Assembly: GCA_002292955.1 (NCBI GenBank)
Contig: DBCH01000030.1
Span: 1-29,136, forward strand
Length of the DNA stretch: 29,136 nucleotides
Direction: 5' to 3'
Source of the DNA: Microbacteriaceae bacterium UBA963
GTDB taxonomy: Bacteria > Actinomycetota > Actinomycetes > Actinomycetales > Microbacteriaceae
A program made the translations under genes and the position numbers. Under the pieces are notes generated by a model, which was not told where the DNA came from, ran no database searches, and saw only the letters and a list, made by a program, of their open reading frames with translations. Every line of letters starts with the position of its first letter. The stretch's first letter is position 1. Shown one piece after another: positions 23,501 to 29,136 of the stretch.

Positions 23501-24120
23501 ATGGTCCCGGTCGTCTCAACCGTCACCTGAACGAAGATGGGCAGGCGAACGCCCGTCTCTGCAACGGCCTGCTTGCAGCCGTTCACGGCGGCCTTGGTCT
23601 GGAGGAGGTCCTGAGACGTTTCGATGAGGAACGCATCGACGCCGCCCTCGATCAGTCCGACGGCCTGTTCGGCAAACGTGGCCTTGAGATGCGCGTACGT
23701 GGTGTGACCCAAGCTCGGCAGTTTGGTACCCGGACCCATAGAGCCCAGAGCCCAGCGCATGCGACCGTCGGCCGCCTCGAACGCCTCACACGATTCACGA
23801 GCCAATCGGGCGCCCTCGCGGGACAGCTCCACGATGCGGTGTTCGATTCCGTAATCGGAGAGGTTTGACCAGTTGGCCCCAAAGGTGTTTGTCTCAACGC
23901 AGTCAATTCCCACGTCGAGATAGGCATCGTGAATGGCGCGAATCATGTCGGGCCGGCTCACGTTCAAAATCTCGTTACAACCCTCGAGCTGCTGATAATC
24001 CTCGAGCGTGGGGCCATGTTCTTGGAGCATGGTTCCCATGGCACCGTCTCCCACCACAACGCGCTCGGCGAGGGTCGCCATGAGGGCTTCCGCGCGCGGG
24101 GTGAATCGGGGTTCGGACAC
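20536..24120 (-). CDS. metH: Cobalamin-dependent methionine synthase
   Basis: The 1194-residue enzyme transfers a methyl group from methyltetrahydrofolate to homocysteine. Domains run in the usual order. The homocysteine-binding domain comes first (VVGDGAMGTMLQ; zinc cysteines C232, C298 and C299 in GLNCATGP and GGCCGTTP). The pterin-binding domain spans about 345-610 (AIGERTNANGSRAF, SVNFEDGE). The B12 cap and B12-binding domains follow (DVHDIGKN at 747-754, with H749 the cobalt ligand). The S-adenosylmethionine activation domain ends the protein. Length is normal. The start is GTG 24120 by length, but ATG 24081, with GGAAG upstream, is a good alternative and keeps all motifs. It is the last gene of a minus-strand run, 10 nt after DUF2252; no B12 riboswitch is seen upstream. 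Confidence 0.97.
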   Translation of the reverse strand: MSEPRFTPRAEALMATLAERVVVGDGAMGTMLQEHGPTLEDYQQLEGCNEILNVSRPDMIRAIHDAYLDVGIDCVETNTFGANWSNLSDYGIEHRIVELSREGARLARESCEAFEAADGRMRWALGSMGPGTKLPSLGHTTYAHLKATFAEQAVGLIEGGVDAFLIETSQDLLQTKAAVNGCKQAVAETGVRLPIFVQVTVETTGTMLMGSEIGAALTALEPLGIDMIGLNCATGPTEMSEHLRHLSRFSEIPVMCMPNAGLPILTADGSYYPLTPDELATAHEQFVKEFGLALVGGCCGTTPAHLKAVVDRLAGAPAVVRTTQSDNGVASLYQHVSFIQENAFLAIGERTNANGSRAFRDAMLEERWDDCVDIARNQIRDGAHVLDVCIDYVGRDGVDDVREIVSRFASASTLPLVIDSTEPAVLQAGMELIGGRPIVNSVNFEDGEGADSRFARIMPLVKEHGAAVVALTIDEEGQARTTEGKLRIASRLIDTLVDDWGMRVDDILVDCLTFPIATGQEETRRDAIETIEAIRELTAKYPGVHTTLGVSNVSFGLNPAARTVLNSVFLNEAMAAGLDSAIVDAAKIVPLASIPEAQRKVALDLVWDRREFDADGNLTYDPLELMLDTFAGVDAAAIRDQRASELAALPVGERLARRIIDGDAKGLPEDLEQARSDGMAPLDIINDHLLSGMQVVGELFGKGEMQLPFVLKSAEVMKAAVALLEPFMEKSEAAGKGKIVLATVRGDVHDIGKNLVDIILSNNGYDVVNIGIKKTINEIIAAAEESGADVIGMSGLLVKSTVVMKENLLELNARGLAGRWPIILGGAALTRAFVEEDLAALFDGEVRYARDAFEGLALMEPLVAVARGADPATVDLPELKKRIHRPTQLVVTEPENIPARSDVAADNEIPVPPFWGTRIVKGVALGDYAAFLDERATFMGQWGLKPGRGDDGASYEQLVDTEGRPRLRYWLDRILAEGIADASVIYGYFPVVSEGNEVIVRHHGDDMHGLFGTPGVLAPDGGSGGELGAERLRFAFPRQARDRHLCLADFVAAADSGRTDVLPVQLATFGDRISAVTAELFAADSYRDYMELNGLAMQLTEALAEFWHARIREELGFSAEDPADLAGMFKLDYRGARFSLGYPACPDMEDRRKVVTLLKPERVGVELSEELQLHPEQSTDAFVFHHPEAKYFSA

Positions 24121-24130
24121 GCCTCTCAGT

Positions 24131-25483
24131 CTACGGTCGTCGCCACGCCTCGAACTCGGCGTAATCGCTGATCACGAGGTCGGTAAAGGAACGCGCATAG
24201 TCCGCGATCGCGTGTTCGAACGCTTTGCCCTGATCCAGGTAACCGGCGATGAGCGAGGCGTCTCCCGCTCTGGCGTGGGCCCTCGCCAGCGCGGCGGCAC
24301 AGACCGACGCATAAGCCTCGAACGACGACATGTCGAGCGACTTTGCTTCGATGCGACCCTTCATGTCCCACAGCTGCCGAAAGTAGAAGTCGAAGGGCAG
24401 TGTTTCATCGCCGCGAGTCCAGCCGAGGAAGGGATCGCTGGATGACTGAATCAGCCGTTGGCCCACCACCACACGCTTTCCGTGATGGTCATACTCACTG
24501 GGCGAGAGATGCGCCTCCAAGACAGACGCCTCGGCCTGCTTCGCCTGAAGAATGAGCGGCTCGCCATCGCCCGATTGAAACAGAAAAGCGTAGGCGCGGG
24601 TTCCGACCGACCCCACACCGACAACTTTGATGGCCGCCTCAACAAACGAATAGCGATCGAGCAGTGCCACGCGATCCGGCGGAAGAGTGCCCCGATAGCG
24701 GCGGAATACGTCGGCCACAGTCTTGAGGTGATCCGTGCCCTGAAGCGGAACCAGCGTGGGTGGATCGGTGCGGAAGTGCCATTCGTCGCCCACGCGTTCC
24801 GTGAGCTTGATGCTGGCCTTTTCTCCGTCCTTTGCGCGTGCCCGTTCACCGGCCCGCTGCAAGGCATCACGCAGTCCGGGTTTCTGAATCTCACCGATCA
24901 TCCATTCCAGGTCTGCTCGAGCAAACCACACGTCAAGCGTGGGACGCTCACTAAACGTGGTCATCCACTCGCGATACGCGCGTCCCACAGCCAGGGCCGC
25001 ACGGTGCTCGGTCTTTTCTCCGAAGCCGTGAACTCGAGCTGCCGTGGCGAAGCTGGATGCTAATCGTTTGACATCCCACTCAAACGGCCCGGGCAGCGTC
25101 TCATCGAAATCGGTCAGATCGAAGGTCAGGCTGCGCTCGGCCGAGGCAAAGATTCCGAAGTTGTCTAAGTGCGCGTCGCCGCACAGTTGAACGTCCAGTC
25201 CGGAATTGGGCCGGAGCGACAGATCCCGGGCCATCACGGCCGCCGTGCCCCGCAGAAACGAGAATGCATCCGCCCCCATGCGCTCATAGCGCAGGGGAAT
25301 GAGTTCGGGATTTCTCGTCGCGTTTTGGGCTTCGATAATGCTGTTGGACGACGTGCGCTCGGCCGGACTCGGGCAGTCGGCCAGGCTCTCCAAGGGCACA
25401 CGGCTTCGAACAGTTGCCCCCGCATGGCGGCGCTGGGCGCGCGATGGCCGCTGTCGCATGAGGATGCTGACGTCGTCGGACAT
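24131..25483 (-). CDS. DUF2252 family protein
   Basis: The 450-residue protein has the DUF2252 core: RYERMGADAFSFLRGTAAVM, QLCGDAHLDNFGIF and TFDLTDFDETLPGPFEWDVKRL, followed by the conserved GVGSVGTRAY and FRQLWDMKG segments. The HxDN and FDxxDFDE blocks resemble aminoglycoside-phosphotransferase-like kinase catalytic motifs, so a kinase-like activity on an unknown substrate is plausible. No experimentally fixed function is known to me. ATG 25483 is used. It lies between the SDR gene (40 nt upstream) and metH (10 nt downstream) in the same orientation. Confidence 0.92.
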   Translation of the reverse strand: MSDDVSILMRQRPSRAQRRHAGATVRSRVPLESLADCPSPAERTSSNSIIEAQNATRNPELIPLRYERMGADAFSFLRGTAAVMARDLSLRPNSGLDVQLCGDAHLDNFGIFASAERSLTFDLTDFDETLPGPFEWDVKRLASSFATAARVHGFGEKTEHRAALAVGRAYREWMTTFSERPTLDVWFARADLEWMIGEIQKPGLRDALQRAGERARAKDGEKASIKLTERVGDEWHFRTDPPTLVPLQGTDHLKTVADVFRRYRGTLPPDRVALLDRYSFVEAAIKVVGVGSVGTRAYAFLFQSGDGEPLILQAKQAEASVLEAHLSPSEYDHHGKRVVVGQRLIQSSSDPFLGWTRGDETLPFDFYFRQLWDMKGRIEAKSLDMSSFEAYASVCAAALARAHARAGDASLIAGYLDQGKAFEHAIADYARSFTDLVISDYAEFEAWRRP

Positions 25484-25523
25484 GTGGACAGCCTAGACGC
25501 GGGCTGCAATCAGCCGAGAGAGG

Positions 25524-26462
25524 CTAGAGGGGCGAGACAATTCCCGTCAGGCGCTCGCTTGCCGTCCAGAGTCGTTTCGCATCCTCATCGCTGAGGGCCG
25601 CCGGAACTCGGCGAGCGGGTACGGGATAGCCCTTGAGTTCGCTCATGCGGTGAGGGCCGAAGTAGTCGTTGCCCGCAACGCCCGGGGCCGTGGCCACGTA
25701 CAGCATGGGCAGAGCGCCCATTTCGGCCGACTGAGAGCCGAAGTGGCTGCCGAGTCGAGCCAGCCACTGTGCGAACGATCCGCGATCCTTCATGGGGCCG
25801 GATGCAACCAGGTTCGTTGACGCCCATCCGGGGTGACCCGCCACGGCAATCGCGTCGACCTTGGCGGCCACAAATCGGCGCTGCAGCTCGCGGGTGAACA
25901 AAAGGTTGGCCAGTTTGCTCTGTCCGTAAGCGCCCCACGCGGTGTACTTCTTCTCGCGCATCAGGTCGTCAAAATCGATACTGCTCGGGCGGTGGGCGTT
26001 CGAGGCCACCGCAACCACGCGCGCGCCCGGAGTTTTTCGAAGCGCCGGCATGAGGAGCACGGTCAGAGCAAAAGCGCCCAGGTGATTGGTGCCGAACTGC
26101 AGTTCAAAGCCGTCCTCGGTCTGTTGGTGTGTGGGAACAGCCATGATGCCGGCGTTATTCACCAGAATGTCGAGCTTCTTGTTCTTTGCCAGCCACGCGG
26201 TGGCGAAGGCGCGGATGCTTGCAAGGCTCGCTACATCAACCAGCGCGATGTCGAGACGTGCTTTGGGATACGCCGCCAGAATGTGCTCCTTGGCCGCTTC
26301 CGCCCGCTGAGCGTTGCGCGCCGCCAGGGTCACTTCAGCGCCGTGTGCGGCCAGTTCGGTGGCCATGACGAGTCCGAGACCCGAAGTGGCACCCGTAACA
26401 ATGGCCCGTTTGCCCGTGAGGTCCGGGATGTCTGCTGCGGTCCAGCGCTGAGAAATTGCCAC
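25524..26462 (-). CDS. Short-chain dehydrogenase, retinol dehydrogenase/WWOX-like
   Basis: The 312-residue classical-type SDR has the cofactor motif TGATSGLG (23-30), NNAG (102-105), catalytic S154 (VASNAH) and YGQSK with Y179 and K183. The C-terminus continues with a PGVAGNDYFGPHRMSELKG segment typical of the large RDH/WWOX-like bacterial SDRs. Substrate is unknown; these enzymes reduce or oxidise a range of lipophilic carbonyls or alcohols. GTG 26462 is the only reasonable start before the Rossmann motif, although its Shine-Dalgarno GAGG lies almost on the start codon. It follows the dienelactone hydrolase gene by 9 nt. Confidence 0.93.
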   Translation of the reverse strand: MAISQRWTAADIPDLTGKRAIVTGATSGLGLVMATELAAHGAEVTLAARNAQRAEAAKEHILAAYPKARLDIALVDVASLASIRAFATAWLAKNKKLDILVNNAGIMAVPTHQQTEDGFELQFGTNHLGAFALTVLLMPALRKTPGARVVAVASNAHRPSSIDFDDLMREKKYTAWGAYGQSKLANLLFTRELQRRFVAAKVDAIAVAGHPGWASTNLVASGPMKDRGSFAQWLARLGSHFGSQSAEMGALPMLYVATAPGVAGNDYFGPHRMSELKGYPVPARRVPAALSDEDAKRLWTASERLTGIVSPL

Positions 26463-26471
26463 CTCGACAGG

Positions 26472-27191
26472 CTAGCGGAGGTGTTTGGCAAAGAAGGAAT
26501 CGATGCGCGACCAGGCGTCGGCCGCGTCGTCGGGACGGGGGCGGAAGCCGGCCACCTTCTGCATGAGGGGTCGCATGATCTTGGGACCGGCCGGACCGGG
26601 GTTCATGAAGGCGTGGTTGGCCTCCGGGTATTCCTTAATGTCGTGGGCGATTCCCCGATGCGTCAGCGCGATCTCCATCCTCGCGGCGGCACCTTTAAGC
26701 GTCTTGTCCTTGGCGCCGTAGCTGCCCACAATGGGACACGCTCCCTCGAGCACGGCATCCAGATCCTTGGGCATAATGCCGTAGTTGACGGCAGCCGCCT
26801 CATAGCCGCGCTGGGCCAGCTGCAGAGCGAAACCACCGCCCATGCAGAACCCGATCACGCCGATTTTTTTGGTGCAATCTTTTCGCCCGGCGAGCAGTTT
26901 CTTGGCTGCTTCGACGTCGCGAAAAGCCTGGCCCTGGCCGTTGTTGAGCGCACGGAATGTCGCCCGCAAGCACTTGCGCATGCCTCCACGACTGTACAGA
27001 TCGGGCATGAGCACGAGGTAGCCTCGGCTGGCCAAATGTTCGGCCTGGTGAATCATATTCTCTTCGATGCCAAAAACCTCGTGCACCATCACCACGCCGG
27101 GCCACGGGCCGTTGCCTTCCGGTCTCACCAGAAATCCGGGCACGTCACCGTTGCCGTCCGAAGCGGGAATGAGGATGTGTTCGCTGTGCAT
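26472..27191 (-). CDS. Dienelactone hydrolase family protein
   Basis: The 239-residue alpha/beta hydrolase has the DLH catalytic set: C116 in GFCMGGGFAL, D162 (GAKD), H193 in NHAFMNPG, and E38 in HEVFGI, which activates the cysteine in dienelactone hydrolases. The usual role is hydrolysis of dienelactone or related esters; in a cluster without other ring-cleavage genes the natural substrate is unknown. ATG 27191 has AGGAAG eight bases upstream. It lies 12 nt behind the aldo/keto reductase gene, in one run of redox and hydrolytic enzymes. Confidence 0.93.
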   Translation of the reverse strand: MHSEHILIPASDGNGDVPGFLVRPEGNGPWPGVVMVHEVFGIEENMIHQAEHLASRGYLVLMPDLYSRGGMRKCLRATFRALNNGQGQAFRDVEAAKKLLAGRKDCTKKIGVIGFCMGGGFALQLAQRGYEAAAVNYGIMPKDLDAVLEGACPIVGSYGAKDKTLKGAAARMEIALTHRGIAHDIKEYPEANHAFMNPGPAGPKIMRPLMQKVAGFRPRPDDAADAWSRIDSFFAKHLR

Positions 27192-27203
27192 GCGCTGCGC
27201 TTC

Positions 27204-28151
27204 CTACAGTCCTGTCGAGAGCTGAGTGAGGCGAGCCGCGTCTGCTTGCGGGAGCACAAACTCGGCCGCCGCCATGAGAGCCGGGAGCTGTTCCCCCACG
27301 CGCGCGCTGGCAATGGGCGAGGTGACGGTGGGTTGATCGCGCAGCCACGCGAGAGCAACAGTTGCCGGAGCAACCCCATTTCCCGCAGCAACCTCGCGCA
27401 GGGCGTCCACGACATGCCAGGTCTGATCGCTCTCGTACACCCCTGCCGCGACGGCACGAACCTGCCCCGTCATGTCTTCGGCCGTGGAATACTTGCCGGT
27501 GAGGAGTCCGGCTCCCAGCCCAAAGTAGGGTGCCACGCCCAAGTCGAGCTGTGCACACAACGCCGCCAGGCTCGTCTCAAACTCCGCCCGGAAAACGAGG
27601 TTGTAGTGCGGCTGCACGGCCACCGGGAGGGCCCAGCCGTTGGCGCGGGCAACCCTCACGTATTCACTCACACGCTCGGGCGTGTAGTTCGAGAGACCAA
27701 TGGCGCGCACTTTGCCCCCGCGAACCAGCGCGTCCAAGGCCGCGACCGTTTCCTCGAGGGGAACCGTGTCGTCATCCGTGTGCGTGAAATACAGGTCGAT
27801 GTAATCAGACTGCAGGCGTCCCAGGGACTCGTCGGCGGCGAGACGAATATTCTCCGCGCTCAAACCCGGTCGGCTGCGCAGCTTTCCCACCTTGGTGGCC
27901 ACAATCATGTCGGCGCGATTACCGCGCGCGGACATCCACGAGCCAATGATGCTCTCGGACTCGCCGCCCACGTTTCCCGCTTTCCAGGCCGAGTAGGAAT
28001 CCGCGGTGTCAATGAAGTTTCCGCCACCCGCAACGTACGCATCGAGAACAGTCTCTGACTCAGCCACATCTGACGTCCAGCCAAAGACGTTTCCTCCCAA
28101 ACAGAGGGGGAAGACCGATAAATCTGAAGAGCCGAGGGTACGCCGTGTCAT
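27204..28151 (-). CDS. Aldo/keto reductase
   Basis: The 315-residue (alpha/beta)8 NADPH oxidoreductase shows the catalytic tetrad D48 and Y53 (FIDTADSYS), K87 (VATKVGK) and H124 (LYFTHTDD). IGLSNYTPE and a C-terminal SPIASARVGEQL cofactor loop are typical of the YajO/Tas-like group. It likely reduces aldehydes or sugar-derived carbonyls; the exact substrate is not readable. ATG 28151 is used, with TTTAGGGT immediately upstream. It begins 10 nt after the Pr6Pr-family gene stop and precedes the dienelactone hydrolase. Confidence 0.94.
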   Translation of the reverse strand: MTRRTLGSSDLSVFPLCLGGNVFGWTSDVAESETVLDAYVAGGGNFIDTADSYSAWKAGNVGGESESIIGSWMSARGNRADMIVATKVGKLRSRPGLSAENIRLAADESLGRLQSDYIDLYFTHTDDDTVPLEETVAALDALVRGGKVRAIGLSNYTPERVSEYVRVARANGWALPVAVQPHYNLVFRAEFETSLAALCAQLDLGVAPYFGLGAGLLTGKYSTAEDMTGQVRAVAAGVYESDQTWHVVDALREVAAGNGVAPATVALAWLRDQPTVTSPIASARVGEQLPALMAAAEFVLPQADAARLTQLSTGL

Positions 28152-28161
28152 ACCCTAAACA

Positions 28162-28833
28162 CTAGGCGCGGCGAGCTTGAATGCGCACCCATATTCGTCC
28201 CGCTAGCACGGCCAGATAAGCAAAAAGCGCCATGGCGGCGGCGATGCCGATGATGTAGCCGATAACGCCCAGCCAGCCCAGTGAACCGCTGGGGTCGAGG
28301 AACGGGTAGGGCCACCATCCCGTGGCGAGACCGCGCACAATCGAGAAGCCCACCCACGCCAGCGGGAAGATCAATGCCCACCAGAGGTCACGCAGTCTCA
28401 ACGGATAGCGACCCACGGAAAAGACCCAGTCGAGCACCAAGAGAATTGGGGCCACCACGTGGAGAAGTTCGTTGGGCCACACAGGCCACTCGTAGCCAGC
28501 ATCCACAGCGGCGAGCGGCAGTCCGCGCAGCATTAAGTTGTAGACCAGCGCGGTCACGATCGCGTAGGGCACTGCCATCATGCGCATGATCGTGAGAAGG
28601 CGCGAATCGCGTTCGGTGCGTAGCGAGACGATACCGGCCGCGATCAGAATCACCACGAACATCATGGCTGTCTGAATCGTGAAGAAGGCAAAGTATTCGC
28701 CCGGACGCAGAAGGTCATTAGCCAGGCGGTCGCCCACCTGGGTAGCCACAGCCGCAAAAATGCCGATCGCCAAAACGATGCGTGCCACGCCAACGACGCG
28801 ACGGGTAGTGAGTGCCCAGGGTGCAAGTTTCAT
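28162..28833 (-). CDS. Pr6Pr family (FAR-17a/AIG1-like) membrane protein
   Basis: The 223-residue protein has six predicted membrane segments. It carries family landmarks: FFTIQTAMMFVV near 50, a NELLHVVAPILLVLDWVF segment with the conserved His and LDW, and WPYPFLDPSGSLGW before the last helix. Eukaryotic relatives with the same fold (AIG1/ADTRP) hydrolyse fatty-acid esters of hydroxy fatty acids with Thr and His residues; for the bacterial group the role is not established. ATG 28833 starts the gene. It is the first gene of the six-gene minus-strand run and is divergent from the small membrane protein gene. Confidence 0.88.
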   Translation of the reverse strand: MKLAPWALTTRRVVGVARIVLAIGIFAAVATQVGDRLANDLLRPGEYFAFFTIQTAMMFVVILIAAGIVSLRTERDSRLLTIMRMMAVPYAIVTALVYNLMLRGLPLAAVDAGYEWPVWPNELLHVVAPILLVLDWVFSVGRYPLRLRDLWWALIFPLAWVGFSIVRGLATGWWPYPFLDPSGSLGWLGVIGYIIGIAAAMALFAYLAVLAGRIWVRIQARRA

Positions 28834-28890
28834 GGCAAGACTCTACGTTCTCGCCCCCCATTCTGGCTAGGGGTGTGCGAAACTTGGCGC

Positions 28891-29127
28891 ATGAATACAA
28901 CAAGCATTGACAGCATGTGGGGACTGCCCTCGTGGGCAATCTGGACCATCGTAATTGTGGGTCTGTGGAGCGCGATCTGGAAGGCCCTGGCCCTTTACCG
29001 CGCCGGCACACGACACAGCAAGGTGTGGTTCGTGGTGCTTTTCGTGGTGAACACGGCCGGCATTCTCGAAATCTTCTACCTGTTCTACTTCTCGAAGCTC
29101 GCGGGCGTCGCCAAAAAGAACTCCTAG
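28891..29127 (+). CDS. Small DUF5652-like membrane protein
   Basis: The 78-residue protein has two hydrophobic helices (about 13-33 and 43-64) with the pattern W...WKALALYRAGTRHSKVWF...VNTAGILEIFYLFYF. This matches the DUF5652 layout of WKxxALwxA, WF and NTxGILEIxY. Its function is unknown. ATG 28891 is chosen; a GTG at 28873 in the same frame is possible, but neither has a convincing Shine-Dalgarno. A TAGGGT sequence at 28868-28873 could be a -10 element, giving a short leader. It ends 9 bases before the window edge, so any partner genes downstream are not visible. Confidence 0.8.
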   Translation: MNTTSIDSMWGLPSWAIWTIVIVGLWSAIWKALALYRAGTRHSKVWFVVLFVVNTAGILEIFYLFYFSKLAGVAKKNS

Positions 29128-29136
29128 CCGTCCTGC

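Noticed and set aside
24121..24130. Cobalamin riboswitch before metH
   Set aside because: There is only a 10-nt gap to the upstream DUF2252 gene, so no space exists for a B12 riboswitch.
25833..28058. A 741-codon open frame on the plus strand
   Set aside because: It lies antisense to the SDR, dienelactone hydrolase and aldo/keto reductase genes, all with intact catalytic motifs. The plus-strand product is rich in His, Arg and Gly and has no family resemblance.

Overview
The window looks like chromosomal DNA of a high-GC actinobacterium, most probably Microbacteriaceae. This is inferred from base composition, frequent GTG/TTG starts, an actinobacterial-type xylose isomerase, a conserved actinobacterial Gly-rich protein, and an intergenic repeat of a kind I associate with that family. 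No phage, transposon or CRISPR sequence is visible. Genes are densely packed and no stretch above 300 bases lacks a gene.

Region 1 (1-10.7 kb): a tRNA-Phe with encoded CCA and a bidirectional terminator are followed by a pentose (D-xylose) locus. On the minus strand a five-gene unit runs xylF-like binding protein, xylG-like ATPase, xylH-like permease, aldose 1-epimerase, zinc alcohol dehydrogenase. A second minus-strand unit is xylA-xylB. Divergent from xylA is a ROK-family repressor followed by a Gfo/Idh/MocA dehydrogenase of the dihydrodiol/D-xylose dehydrogenase type. The same TTGTT-N9-AACAA/T element lies in front of xylA and in front of the transporter operon, which suggests one regulon controlled by the ROK protein.

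Region 2 (10.7-17.1 kb): a UPF0303 protein, a conserved Gly-rich protein, and a secreted Ig-like protein with LPDTG and an unusually long cytoplasmic tail. A convergent four-gene minus-strand unit follows (GAP-like membrane protein, AI-2E-type transporter, nitrilase-family amidohydrolase, TrhA/hemolysin III).

Region 3 (17.2-24.1 kb): a plus-strand unit of a four-cysteine DUF4430-like lipoprotein, a single polypeptide fusing a short EcfT-like domain with two ABC ATPase domains, and an ECF S component. It converges on cobalamin-dependent methionine synthase metH. The best reading is an ECF vitamin uptake system, probably for cobalamin, with an unusual three-domain fused energizing module whose second ATPase is shortened and lacks the Q-loop glutamine. 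This is the most unusual system in the window.

Region 4 (24.1-29.1 kb): a tightly packed minus-strand run of Pr6Pr-family membrane protein, aldo/keto reductase, dienelactone hydrolase, short-chain dehydrogenase, DUF2252 protein and metH, with a small divergent DUF5652-like membrane protein at the right edge.
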